Shown piece after piece: positions 36,953 through 47,342 of a stretch of DNA of 64,000 bases (position 1 is the first letter of the stretch; every line of letters begins with the position of its first letter). Made by a program: the position numbers and the translations under genes. The stretch is from Fictibacillus solisalsi (GTDB lineage Bacteria; Bacillota; Bacilli; Bacillales; Fictibacillaceae). The stretch lies in contig NZ_FNHW01000001.1 in assembly GCF_900103485.1 (NCBI RefSeq), positions 655,418 to 719,417 on the forward strand. Reading direction: 5' to 3'. The notes under the pieces were generated by a model. It was given only the letters and a program-made list of their open reading frames with translations. It had not been told where the DNA came from and did not search any database.

Positions 36953-38296
36953 ATGGTATATCAGGTGGTTATCATTGGCGGGGGAGTTGCCGGTTTGACA
37001 CTGGGCCTTAAACTCGCCAGGTCCAATGTGGAAACCTTAGTCATTGAAAAGCAAAGCAGAGCATCGCATCTCTATAAGGGCGAGCTTCTTCAGCCAAAGA
37101 GCCTTTCTCATTTTGACCGGCTGGAAATCCTTCCTCTCATTCTTGATAATGGCTATGTGCTTCCTGAGATTGAATTCATTGAAATGAACCGGAAGAATGG
37201 ACGGCTCATCCCTCAGGCAAACAATGTTTTCAGTTATGAGATACTGGACCCGCCTTATAATTATGCATGCATGATTGATCACGAAAAACTGAAATCAATT
37301 ATTTTAAAGGAAGCACAATCTTTCCGAACCTTTCATTACATGAATCAGTCCAAGTTTCTTACATTTAAGGATGAACAGACAGCTCTTGTGGAAACCCGGG
37401 GCGAAAGACAGGAAATTCGTGGAGCGATCTTTGTGGGAGCAGAAGGCAGGGGTTCGCGGGTTGCCAGGGAAATGGGCGTTTCCTATAAAGAATATGCATA
37501 TAATCATCAGTTTTTAACGGTGTCTTTTCCAAGACCGCCCGATTTAACCAAGGCCGAAATGTTTTCCTGGCAAAACCGATTTCTTGGGCTTTTTCCATTG
37601 CCTGATGGAAGAGTGCGAACCGTTCTTCTGATCAAGCCGGGCGAACTGAAAGAAATGAAGAAAAACGGCCTTTCTTCCTTTTATGATGCCTATACCGATT
37701 TTCTTCCCTCACTGGAAGGCTATGTTGACCAGATCGACTCCTGGAACAAAATCCAGTTGATGATTCCTTTTCGCCATCATGCTTCGCGGTATGTCAAACA
37801 AAATAAAGTTCTGATCGGAGACGCCGCCCATACCGTTCACCCCATGGCTGGTGAAGGCATGAATATGGCCATACAGGATGCAGATATATTGGGTGAGCTT
37901 CTCGTTTACCTAATACGTGGACATAACCTTACACAAAAGGAATTGCAGTGGTATGAAGAAGTAAGAAAACCAAGAGCTGAATTTATGATGCGGCTGAGCC
38001 ATCAGGCGGCTCTTTTTTATTCGTATCCGTTTGACTGGTTTCAGAAGCTCCGAAAAAAAGGAATTGAGAAGACAGGCGCATTTTCGCATCTCCATTTTAA
38101 ACAAATGCTGAATATTTCGGGGATGGGCATGCTGCCGTTTACCATCGGAGACCGTCTGCAGCAGGCAGGTATTCCAGCCCCAGTGAATGGGAAATTAAAA
38201 CGCAGCAAAAAATCCTACTATTTTGCTCAGGAGGAAGATTACCCCTGGGCGTATACAAGAGCCTCCGGATCAGGGAAGAAGGGGAAAAGACAATGA
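36953..38296 (+). CDS. FAD-dependent monooxygenase (UbiH/PHBH type)
   Basis: The 447-residue protein has the dinucleotide-binding VVIIGGGVAGLTLGLKLA near its N-terminus. The second FAD motif is VLIGDAAHTVHPMAGEGMN near residue 290, diagnostic of aromatic-ring hydroxylases of the UbiH/p-hydroxybenzoate hydroxylase class. The C-terminal 80 residues are extra and basic. AGGAAGGG precedes the ATG. The next gene, a methyltransferase, overlaps by four bases, so the two act together. A ring hydroxylation followed by O-methylation, as in ubiquinone or polyketide tailoring, is a natural inference. No other biosynthetic genes are nearby and the substrate is unknown. Confidence 0.82.
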   Translation: MVYQVVIIGGGVAGLTLGLKLARSNVETLVIEKQSRASHLYKGELLQPKSLSHFDRLEILPLILDNGYVLPEIEFIEMNRKNGRLIPQANNVFSYEILDPPYNYACMIDHEKLKSIILKEAQSFRTFHYMNQSKFLTFKDEQTALVETRGERQEIRGAIFVGAEGRGSRVAREMGVSYKEYAYNHQFLTVSFPRPPDLTKAEMFSWQNRFLGLFPLPDGRVRTVLLIKPGELKEMKKNGLSSFYDAYTDFLPSLEGYVDQIDSWNKIQLMIPFRHHASRYVKQNKVLIGDAAHTVHPMAGEGMNMAIQDADILGELLVYLIRGHNLTQKELQWYEEVRKPRAEFMMRLSHQAALFYSYPFDWFQKLRKKGIEKTGAFSHLHFKQMLNISGMGMLPFTIGDRLQQAGIPAPVNGKLKRSKKSYYFAQEEDYPWAYTRASGSGKKGKRQ

Positions 38297-39321
38297 TACA
38301 CGACTGGATCAAATTATGGAGAGCCAGAAGCTGGATGAAGCGAAACCAATCCTTTCTTTATACGTGGCATGCCTATGTTGGCTATACATTGGATCTTTTT
38401 AACGCCTTTCAGCAGGCAGAGGATACTGCGCGTGTGGCGGCAAGAATGCAACTGAACAAGCTACTCCTTGAGCGCTGGATTGAAGTGGGGCTTGCCATCG
38501 GCCATCTGAAGCGGAAAAGGGACGGAAAAATCATTTCTTCCAGAATGCTTAAGCAGTATGTTTCGAAGGAAAGTCCCTATTCTGTTGGAATCCTATTAAA
38601 GGAAATGCTCGAGCTTCACATACCGGTTTTGCTTTCCTACCCTGAATTGATGAGAGGCAAGAAGTCAAAACTGTTCGCCGAAGAGGAGTTCGCCTATACT
38701 GTCGCGGAAACATCTACATTAATTGAAAAACTCGCTTTCCCCAAAATCCATCAGGTGTTAAAACGGAAGGGGATCCGTTCGGTTCTCGATTTGGGTTGCG
38801 GACATGCGGGGTATCTTCAGAAAATGGCCTCAAAAAATCCGGAAATGCGGCTGACAGGTGTGGAAAAGAATAAAGAGGTATATGAAGAAGCCCTGAAACG
38901 GTGCAATGAATATACCCAATGTATTGAATTATTTCAAGGCGACCTTAAACAATTTACGATCTCAGAAAAGGTAGAACTGATCATGATGAACAACCTTCTG
39001 TATTATTTTCCTCCGAAAGAACGCATCGATATTATGTGCAAGGCGAACTCTCTGCTCACAAATGGCGGGACACTGGTCATCATTACACCGCTTTCGGACT
39101 ATAAAAACGGGAACGCATTTGCTTCCGCTTTTAACAGCTTTATGAGTGCACACGAAAATTTGTATCCGCTTCCTTCCTATAAAGAGATACAAAATGCTGC
39201 GGTTCAAAGCGGCTTCAAGATCGAAGAAACCAGACCCATCATAAAAGAAGGGGCATGGTGTATGATTTGTCTGGAGAAAAAAGCGGTGGCTGCCGCAGAG
39301 CAACAGCAAATGACGTGCTGA
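38293..39321 (+). CDS. SAM-dependent methyltransferase, partner of the FAD monooxygenase
   Basis: In this 342-residue protein the SAM-binding motif I is VLDLGCGHAGYLQKM (about residues 158-172), with LTGVEKNKEVYE as the following acidic strand and LIMMNNLLYYF as the motif near the active site. The first 150 residues are basic and helical, without a signal or membrane segment, and resemble a substrate-binding or winged-helix dimerisation domain. The ATG overlaps the monooxygenase stop. It could methylate the hydroxyl made by that enzyme. The family is not one I can name. Confidence 0.82.
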   Translation: MIHDWIKLWRARSWMKRNQSFLYTWHAYVGYTLDLFNAFQQAEDTARVAARMQLNKLLLERWIEVGLAIGHLKRKRDGKIISSRMLKQYVSKESPYSVGILLKEMLELHIPVLLSYPELMRGKKSKLFAEEEFAYTVAETSTLIEKLAFPKIHQVLKRKGIRSVLDLGCGHAGYLQKMASKNPEMRLTGVEKNKEVYEEALKRCNEYTQCIELFQGDLKQFTISEKVELIMMNNLLYYFPPKERIDIMCKANSLLTNGGTLVIITPLSDYKNGNAFASAFNSFMSAHENLYPLPSYKEIQNAAVQSGFKIEETRPIIKEGAWCMICLEKKAVAAAEQQQMTC

Positions 39322-39337
39322 TTTCAGCACGTCATTT
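39308..39337. terminator. bidirectional terminator
   Basis: A perfect 14-bp stem AAATGACGTGCTGA with its complement spans the methyltransferase stop. It separates this gene from the convergent transporter. Confidence 0.8.
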
Positions 39338-39340
39338 GTA

Positions 39341-40453
39341 TTAGGAAATTATTTTTTTGTCCTGTTCGATCGATTGTTCTTTACGAAGCTTGATAAGGCT
39401 GTAGGTGTGAAGAACGATAACCTTCAGCACGGCATAGACAGGGACCGCAAGAATAAGTCCCAAAAGGCCGCCGAGGGAGCCCGAAACAAGGAGTATGGAA
39501 ATAATGGTCAAAGGATGGATATCAAGCTTTTTCCCCATTACCTGCGGAGAAATGATATTTCCTTCAATCTGCTGTGCAATGACCATAACAATGAGCACCT
39601 TAACAATCATAAATGGTGAATCAATGACCGCCACAATCAATGCAGGAATTACCCCAATGATCGGCCCCAGAAAAGGAATGACGTTCGTAAACATGGCGAT
39701 GACCGTGAGCAGCAATGAGTAGTCAATCCCGATAATCAGATAGCCAATATACAAGAGGATTCCCACACATATACTGACCAAAATCTGGCCCTGTATATAA
39801 GAGCTCAGTGCCATATCCATGTCGGCCAAAATTTTTGTGCCGTTTTTTCGCTGTGTCGGCTGAAGAAGACGAAGGACCATCTTTGGTGCCTTTTCTCCCT
39901 CCTTCAGCATGTAATAGAGGATAAAAGGTACGGTAACAAACACCATGATAATGTTGGTGAGCACACCGATAAAGTTTGTCACGCTTGTTCCGATCATCGA
40001 AGCACTTTTGGACAGATAGCTTGTTACCTTATCCGAAATGTCATTGACGCTGAACTGGCTGTTTTCAAGAATACGGTTTACCCATTCATTGTTTTGCAGC
40101 TCCACCACTTTGCCCCGGATCGCATCGATCAGTCCTGGTGTATTATGGATCAAGCTGTTGATTTGCCGCTGGAGAACAGGGCCAACGGCATAGGAGAGCA
40201 GAACAAACAATCCAATCGCAGCCAAATAAATGAGTAAAATGGAAAGGGATCTTGGCACCTTTCGTTTATGAAGGAAGTTAACGATCGGTCTGAACAAATA
40301 ATACAGTACCCCCGCCAGCAAGAATGGAAAAAAGAGGGTCTGGACAAGGACAACAAGCGGGCGGAAAACAAAATGAATTTTTGTTCCAGTTAAAATAATT
40401 AGAAAGATCAATAGTATCGCATATCCGAATCGGAATGCTTTGGACTGTGGCAT
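39341..40453 (-). CDS. AI-2E family transporter
   Basis: The 370-residue membrane protein has about eight helices in the typical AI-2E/PerM pattern. Two N-terminal hydrophobic pairs come first, then a soluble segment (about residues 110-170). The conserved block NVIPFLGPIIGVIPALIVA and the end region GNIISPQVMGKKLDIHPL are the family signatures. Members export or exchange diverse small solutes or Na/H, and a signal-molecule role is not implied. AGGTGAAGCT before the ATG at 40453 sets the start. Confidence 0.9.
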   Translation of the reverse strand: MPQSKAFRFGYAILLIFLIILTGTKIHFVFRPLVVLVQTLFFPFLLAGVLYYLFRPIVNFLHKRKVPRSLSILLIYLAAIGLFVLLSYAVGPVLQRQINSLIHNTPGLIDAIRGKVVELQNNEWVNRILENSQFSVNDISDKVTSYLSKSASMIGTSVTNFIGVLTNIIMVFVTVPFILYYMLKEGEKAPKMVLRLLQPTQRKNGTKILADMDMALSSYIQGQILVSICVGILLYIGYLIIGIDYSLLLTVIAMFTNVIPFLGPIIGVIPALIVAVIDSPFMIVKVLIVMVIAQQIEGNIISPQVMGKKLDIHPLTIISILLVSGSLGGLLGLILAVPVYAVLKVIVLHTYSLIKLRKEQSIEQDKKIIS

Positions 40454-40614
40454 AGCTTCACCTGCGTTCACTAGAGTATTGTATCTATTATATATGGTAG
40501 TCTGACAGGTTTTCAATCCTTGAAAAAATGAACCAATATCCCCTTGCTGCATAAAGTAAGTATTGGGCGTTTATGTCTGGAGAAATCAGCTCAGTTCGAG
40601 AAAGGGTGATAATG

Positions 40615-42462
40615 GTGTGTGGAATAACGGGATGGATTGACTGGCAGCGCAACATTTCACAGGAAAATAAAACTTTGATAAAAATGGCAGCGACCCTTTC
40701 CAAACGGGGACCGGATGCATTGAATGTTTGGAGTCTTACACACGTGGGATTTGGCCATGCGAGGCTGGCAGTAGTGGATTTGGAGGGCGGCACGCAGCCG
40801 ATGACCAGAGAAGCGAAAGAGGCGACCTGCACCATTTGCTATAACGGGGAACTCTACAATACGGAAGATTTGCGGAAAGAATTACTGAAAAAAGGATATC
40901 GTTTTGAAGGGCATTCGGACACCGAGGTGCTATTAACCTCGTATATCGAATGGGGAGAAGCATGTGTCGACCATTTTAACGGTATATTTGCTTTTGCCAT
41001 CTGGGATGCCAAAAGAGAAACCTTGTTTATGGCCCGTGACCGTCTTGGCGTGAAACCATTGTTTTATTCATTATCGGGTGGTCGTTTGTTGTTCGGTTCC
41101 GAATTGAAGGCCATTCTTGCTCATCCTGATGTAAAAGCTGAGGTGGAACGAGAAGGATTGCAGGAGGTTTTCGGACTTGGCCCTTCCAGAACCCCAGGTC
41201 ACGGTGTGTTTAAAGGAATTAATGAACTCCGGCCTGGCCATGCAATGAAATTTGATCGTTCAGGTGAGAAAATATGGCGGTACTGGAACGTGAAAAGTGA
41301 AAAGCATCCGCACTCCTTAGATGAAACAGTGGCCAATGTCAAAGAATTGGTTACCGATGCGGTTGAACGGCAGCTTGTAGCAGACGTGCCGGTTTGCACC
41401 TTTTTATCCGGCGGTCTCGATTCCAGTGCCATTTCGGCAATTGCCGCCAATCATTTCAAGCGGGAAAACAGGGGTCCTCTTCATACCTTCAGTATTGATT
41501 ATGTAGATAATGATAAATACTTCAAAGCGAGTGATTTTCAGCCGAATGCCGATGGCCCATGGATCGAGAAGATGGTGGAAGCGACGGGTTCTGTTCATCA
41601 CAGCTGTATTATCGACACCGACCTGCTCGTCAATCATCTGAAGGAAGCTGTCATGGTGAGGGACCTGCCGGGAATGGCAGATGTAGATTCTTCGCTGATC
41701 TGGTTTTGCAGGCTGATCAAAGATCAATCAACCGTTGCGCTTTCTGGCGAATGTGCGGATGAAATCTTTGGCGGGTATCCCTGGTTTCACAAACCGGAGG
41801 TCATGAACCGGCCGCTCTTCCCCTGGATGAGTTCGACAGCAGAACGGGAAAATCTTTTGCAAGATCATTGGAAGAATAAACTGAATTTATCCTCTTATGT
41901 AAAACAGCGTTATGAAGAATCACTAAAAGAAATGCCAGGGCTTGAAGGTGAATCAGGAGTAGAAGCAAAGCGCAGGGAAATCTTCTATTTGAACATGATT
42001 TGGTTCATGACCACATTGCTGGACCGGAAAGACCGCATGAGCATGGGAGCATCTCTAGAAGTGCGAGTTCCTTTTGCTGACCATCGTATCGTAGAATATG
42101 CATGGAATATCCCTTGGGAAATGAAGATGCTTCAAGGAAGAGAAAAGGGACTTCTTCGAAAGGCACTTGAAGGCCTGCTTCCTGAAGAAGTACTCTACCG
42201 TAAGAAAAGCCCTTATCCGAAAACACACAATCCGAATTATACACAGAGTGTGAAGGAGTGGCTTCAATCCATAATCGACAAACCGTCTTCTCCACTTCTG
42301 GAACTGATTAAGAAGGAAAAAGTCCAGGATATCATTGATAGCAATGGAGAAGCATTCAAGGTGCCGTGGTTTGGCCAGTTGATGACCGGACCGCAGCTTA
42401 TGGCCCACCTGGCCCAAATTGATACCTGGTTTGACACATACAATATCAACATTCTTGATTGA
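40615..42462 (+). CDS. asnO: glutamine-hydrolysing asparagine synthetase
   Basis: AsnO (615 residues, as in B. subtilis) makes asparagine from aspartate, glutamine and ATP. The class II amidotransferase needs a cysteine just after the initiator. The GTG at 40615 gives M-C-G-I-T-G, whereas the adjacent ATG at 40612 would bury Cys at position 3, so GTG is chosen. The synthetase domain shows the ATP-pyrophosphatase loop CTFLSGGLDSSAIS near residue 264. AAAGGGTGAT lies upstream. B. subtilis AsnO matters in sporulation. The gene stands alone before a terminator. Confidence 0.95.
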   Translation: MCGITGWIDWQRNISQENKTLIKMAATLSKRGPDALNVWSLTHVGFGHARLAVVDLEGGTQPMTREAKEATCTICYNGELYNTEDLRKELLKKGYRFEGHSDTEVLLTSYIEWGEACVDHFNGIFAFAIWDAKRETLFMARDRLGVKPLFYSLSGGRLLFGSELKAILAHPDVKAEVEREGLQEVFGLGPSRTPGHGVFKGINELRPGHAMKFDRSGEKIWRYWNVKSEKHPHSLDETVANVKELVTDAVERQLVADVPVCTFLSGGLDSSAISAIAANHFKRENRGPLHTFSIDYVDNDKYFKASDFQPNADGPWIEKMVEATGSVHHSCIIDTDLLVNHLKEAVMVRDLPGMADVDSSLIWFCRLIKDQSTVALSGECADEIFGGYPWFHKPEVMNRPLFPWMSSTAERENLLQDHWKNKLNLSSYVKQRYEESLKEMPGLEGESGVEAKRREIFYLNMIWFMTTLLDRKDRMSMGASLEVRVPFADHRIVEYAWNIPWEMKMLQGREKGLLRKALEGLLPEEVLYRKKSPYPKTHNPNYTQSVKEWLQSIIDKPSSPLLELIKKEKVQDIIDSNGEAFKVPWFGQLMTGPQLMAHLAQIDTWFDTYNINILD

Positions 42463-42495
42463 AAAAGCCGCGGAGTTACCTTCCGCGGTCTTTTT

Positions 42496-42497
<2 letters not shown>
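42462..42497 (+). terminator. terminator of asnO
   Basis: GCCGCGGA pairs with TCCGCGGTC and is followed by seven T. Confidence 0.9.
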
Positions 42498-44265
<1,768 letters not shown>

Positions 44266-44272
44266 TCAATAC

Positions 44273-44284
44273 GGTTCTGGAACC
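44273..44284. promoter_or_regulatory. palindrome between glycosidase and LacI regulator, candidate operator
   Basis: GGTTCTGGAACC is a perfect 12-bp inverted repeat. It lies between a TATACT on the minus strand (near 44304) and the glycosidase start, where a repressor would block transcription. It lacks the central CG of classic LacI sites. Confidence 0.35.
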
Positions 44285-44409
44285 AGATGGAATTTGTATG
44301 TAGTATACCGCATTTTGAGGGAGGAGGAATATGCTTTTATTGGCGATTGCTGTTCTTTTTCCGTTCCTTTGATTAAAATAGAACTACAACAAACGGATGG
44401 AGGATAATG

Positions 44410-45453
44410 ATGACCGCTACCATTAAAGATGTCGCTAAACTGGCAAGTGTGGCTCCGTCCACCGTTTCACGGGTTATCGCCAATAATCCAAGAATTTCTG
44501 AAAAAACGAAACGGAGAGTAAGGGAAGCGATGGACCATTTGGGGTATCACCCTAATTTCAATGCAAGAAGCCTTGCCAACCGAGCCTCCCAGGCCATTGG
44601 TCTGGTAATGCCGGGTTCTGCTGATAAAGCATTTCAGAATCCGTTCTTCCCGGAAGTAATCCGCGGAATCAGCACCATCGTTCATGAAAAGGAATATGCA
44701 CTCTACATGTCGACGGGACAAACAGAAGAAGAAATTTATGATGGTGTCGTGCGAATGGTGCAAGGGGGAAGGGTAGACGGAATTCTTTTGCTTTATTCAA
44801 GTGTGGATGACCATGTAATGAACTATCTGATCGATAAAAAGTTCCCGTTTGCCCTTGTAGGAAAGCCATTGAAAAATGAGCAATCCATTACGCATATTGA
44901 CAATGATAACTTTCAGGCTGCAAGAGATGTGGCGGACTACCTTATTTCTCTGGGTCATGAAAAAATTGGTTTTGTAGGAGGAAGCTCCCGACTGGTTGTG
45001 ACGATTGACCGGCTGCTCGGCTACGAGAAGTCACTCCGAAGCCATCGGCTTTCTTATCGTGAGGAATTTATCATCCATGAGGAATTTCTGGAAAAAGGGG
45101 GACAGGAAGCGATCAGAAAATTGATGGCGCTGGATGAGCCTCCAACGGCGTTGCTCGTCATGGATGATTTGATGGCTTTTGGGGTCCTCAGAACGCTAAA
45201 TGAGATGCAGCTTTCAGTACCGGATGATATTTCCATTGTAAGTTTTAACAATTTAATGCTCGCCGCTTTTTCTACCCCGGGTCTTACGTCAGTGGATATC
45301 AATATTTTTCAGCTCGGTTACGAAGCCGCGGCGTGCTTAATGGATCTGATTTCAAAGCCGGACCAAACCCCCATGCGAGTTGCAGTTCCCTACCGTCTGA
45401 TCGAACGGCAGTCCTGTAAAGCAAAAACAGCCCAAAAGGAAGAATCGGTATAA
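44410..45453 (+). CDS. LacI/GalR family regulator, likely of alpha-glucan use
   Basis: The 347-residue protein has an N-terminal helix-turn-helix and hinge helix (TIKDVAKLASVAPSTVSRVI, then LGYHPNFNARSLANR) followed by a periplasmic-binding-protein-like sugar domain (AIGLVMPGS, FPFALVGKPL, VSIVSFNN-like end region). Such proteins are released by sugars. MalR-type regulators next to GH13 enzymes respond to maltose or maltodextrins. GGAGG lies six bases before the ATG at 44410, against three before the ATG at 44407. It is transcribed away from the glycosidase gene and terminates at 45494. Confidence 0.9.
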   Translation: MTATIKDVAKLASVAPSTVSRVIANNPRISEKTKRRVREAMDHLGYHPNFNARSLANRASQAIGLVMPGSADKAFQNPFFPEVIRGISTIVHEKEYALYMSTGQTEEEIYDGVVRMVQGGRVDGILLLYSSVDDHVMNYLIDKKFPFALVGKPLKNEQSITHIDNDNFQAARDVADYLISLGHEKIGFVGGSSRLVVTIDRLLGYEKSLRSHRLSYREEFIIHEEFLEKGGQEAIRKLMALDEPPTALLVMDDLMAFGVLRTLNEMQLSVPDDISIVSFNNLMLAAFSTPGLTSVDINIFQLGYEAAACLMDLISKPDQTPMRVAVPYRLIERQSCKAKTAQKEESV

Positions 45454-45456
45454 GAG

Positions 45457-45494
45457 AAACAGCTCCGGATTTTTATCTTCCGGGCTGTTTTTTT
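45457..45494. terminator. bidirectional terminator between LacI gene and ligD polymerase gene
   Basis: AACAGCTCCGGA pairs with TCCGGGCTGTT around a T-rich loop and ends in seven T. It also lies just past the stop of the convergent polymerase gene. Confidence 0.85.
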
Positions 45495-46407
45495 ATAAGC
45501 CCTGCTCGTTCAGCCATTCCAGAACAGGACCAAACGGCTGGCTGGTTTTTGCTTTTTCAAATTCTTCAAACGGATCTCCGTTTTCCATAACCCGACGATG
45601 GATGCCGGGCAGAGGGAAGGCTTCTGGCCGAAGATCACGAGTGAGTTCTTGCCAGTGGATAGGGGTCGCCACCAATGCCTCTTCGTTACCTCTCACTGAA
45701 TAGGGAGCAATGATTGTTTTTCCTTCCGCATGCTGGATGAAGTCAATGTAGCATTTGTTTCCTCTGTTTTTTTTAAGCCTTTCAATGGTAAACCACTGGG
45801 GCTCCTTCGTAATTAAATATTGGGCAAGAAAGTGGGTAAACTTTCTTGTGTCATCAAATGTGAAACGAGCTGCCGGCAAGGGGATATAAACCTGCAGTCC
45901 TTTATTGCCGCTTGTTTTGATGAATGTTTTCAATTTCAGCCTGTCACACACTTCCCGGATCAACAGGGCTGCTTCCACTGATAAAATAAAATCATCCCTT
46001 GAAGGCGGATCCAAATCCATGACAATTTCTGATGGATAGGATGTCCCGTTTTTCCTGAACGGAATATGCAGCTCAAAGGCAAGCTGATTGCCGAGCCACA
46101 ACAGGGTTTGAAGGTTATTGCAGACGATATAGTGTATCCCGTCCTCAAGTATGGTTTCCACAAAATCGGGAGCATAATCCGGACAGTTTTTTTGATAAAA
46201 TCGTTCATCTCCCGCACCGTGCGGGTATCGAATGACTGTTAATGCCCGATTTTGCAAAAATGGGAGAAGGAAAGGAGCCATTTTAGCCAAATATTCAAGA
46301 TAGTGGAGCTTTATTATGCCGAGCTTTGGCCAGAGTGGTTTATCAGGAGACGTGATTCCCACCTTAATGCCATTGATAATTACTTCCTGCTGAATATTTT
46401 TTCCCAT
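45493..46407 (-). CDS. ligD: LigD-type primase-polymerase for NHEJ
   Basis: The 304-residue protein is the archaeo-eukaryotic-primase-like polymerase domain of LigD, which fills ends with ribo- or deoxynucleotides during NHEJ. Motifs are LTVIRYPHG with GAGDERFYQKNCP, metal-binding VMDLDPP, TSGNKGLQVYIPLP, and IDFIQHAEGKTIIAPYS. In B. subtilis this domain is the C-terminal half of one LigD protein; here it is a separate gene. GGGAGG lies seven bases before its ATG, inside the end of the ligase gene, and the two frames overlap by 28 bases, so coupling is likely. Confidence 0.92.
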   Translation of the reverse strand: MGKNIQQEVIINGIKVGITSPDKPLWPKLGIIKLHYLEYLAKMAPFLLPFLQNRALTVIRYPHGAGDERFYQKNCPDYAPDFVETILEDGIHYIVCNNLQTLLWLGNQLAFELHIPFRKNGTSYPSEIVMDLDPPSRDDFILSVEAALLIREVCDRLKLKTFIKTSGNKGLQVYIPLPAARFTFDDTRKFTHFLAQYLITKEPQWFTIERLKKNRGNKCYIDFIQHAEGKTIIAPYSVRGNEEALVATPIHWQELTRDLRPEAFPLPGIHRRVMENGDPFEEFEKAKTSQPFGPVLEWLNEQGL

Positions 46408-47333
46408 GTACAGTCCTCCCAGTTGACATCGAAACGAAAGGCAACAAACCGGGGATGCCTCAACTGATGCTTATAAATTTCCAGGTATTCCAGCTCAACG
46501 CATATGGATGGAGAAACGGTAATGAACCGGGAATCTTCGGTGACTTTATTTTTTTTCATAACCTGTATCAGGCTTTCCCGTTCCTGGGGTGAAATTCCGT
46601 TGGAAAATAAACCGGCAAGAACTGGTTTTTCTTCTTCAAGTGCGGCTACATGAAAAAAACCGTTGGATTTCTCGTAAGCAGTAATGAAAAATACACCTTT
46701 TTGCGGGTTTTTAATTTTTACCCACTTTTTGGTCCGCGCACCAGGATCGTAGGTGCTGCCACTAACTTTCGCGATGATTCCTTCACCATTTTCATCTTTA
46801 ATATGTGACCAGAGTGGACCACTCTTTGTATAGGAAGGTACAAGAGCAATCCGGTCATTCTTTGCCAGTTGATCTGACAGGTGATCAAACAGGCTGCTTA
46901 CCATTTCCTTTCGTTCTGATAGCGGTTTATCGGTAATTGTCTCTCCACGGATATGTACCATATCAAACACAACATAAGTAGAGGGAGTATGCTTTGAAAA
47001 ATACTGGATCTTTTCTGGATTTTTTAAACGGCCCCTTTTTTGCAAAGGTTCAAATGAAGCTTTATAAGGAGATTGCAGAATGCAAAGTTCTCCGTCAACA
47101 ACAAGCGGCAAAAAAGAGCGGATGCTTGGTGTGAGCGATAGTAATCTTTCAGCGACCTCCGGAAAAACAGAATTAAGGTTATGGCCGTTTCTGCTAAAAA
47201 GTGTTACATTGCTTTCCGTCCATTTGGCAATGCACCGGTAGCCGTCGTATTTGGTTTCATATATCCAGCCGGAGGAAGTTGGGATTTCGCTGACCAGGGA
47301 AGGAAGCATCGGTTTGAAAGGTATACTGTGCAT
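46380..47333 (-). CDS. ATP-dependent DNA ligase (LigD ligase domain)
   Basis: The 317-residue protein is a complete small ATP-dependent ligase. Adenylation Lys is in motif I YETKYDGYR, motif III is YVVFDMVHIRG-like, motif IV contains EGIIAKVSG, and motif V is KKWVKIK. The OB-fold follows to the end. It seals breaks with Ku and the LigD-type polymerase. ATG at 47333 or TTG at 47342 may start it. Ku ends at 47343, so ku, ligase and polymerase form one minus-strand operon in that order. Confidence 0.92.
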   Translation of the reverse strand: MHSIPFKPMLPSLVSEIPTSSGWIYETKYDGYRCIAKWTESNVTLFSRNGHNLNSVFPEVAERLLSLTPSIRSFLPLVVDGELCILQSPYKASFEPLQKRGRLKNPEKIQYFSKHTPSTYVVFDMVHIRGETITDKPLSERKEMVSSLFDHLSDQLAKNDRIALVPSYTKSGPLWSHIKDENGEGIIAKVSGSTYDPGARTKKWVKIKNPQKGVFFITAYEKSNGFFHVAALEEEKPVLAGLFSNGISPQERESLIQVMKKNKVTEDSRFITVSPSICVELEYLEIYKHQLRHPRFVAFRFDVNWEDCTWEKIFSRK

Positions 47334-47342
47334 AAAATGCAA

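Noticed and set aside
40612-40614. ATG start for asnO three bases before the GTG
   Set aside because: It would leave the catalytic cysteine at position 3. The amidotransferase needs it directly after the removed initiator.
46380-46407. Ligase-to-polymerase junction read as a broken fused LigD or a programmed frameshift at the A6 run
   Set aside because: The polymerase has its own ATG with GGGAGG seven bases upstream, and the ligase ends in a complete OB-fold. The A6 run does not give a standard slippery heptamer in the ligase frame.
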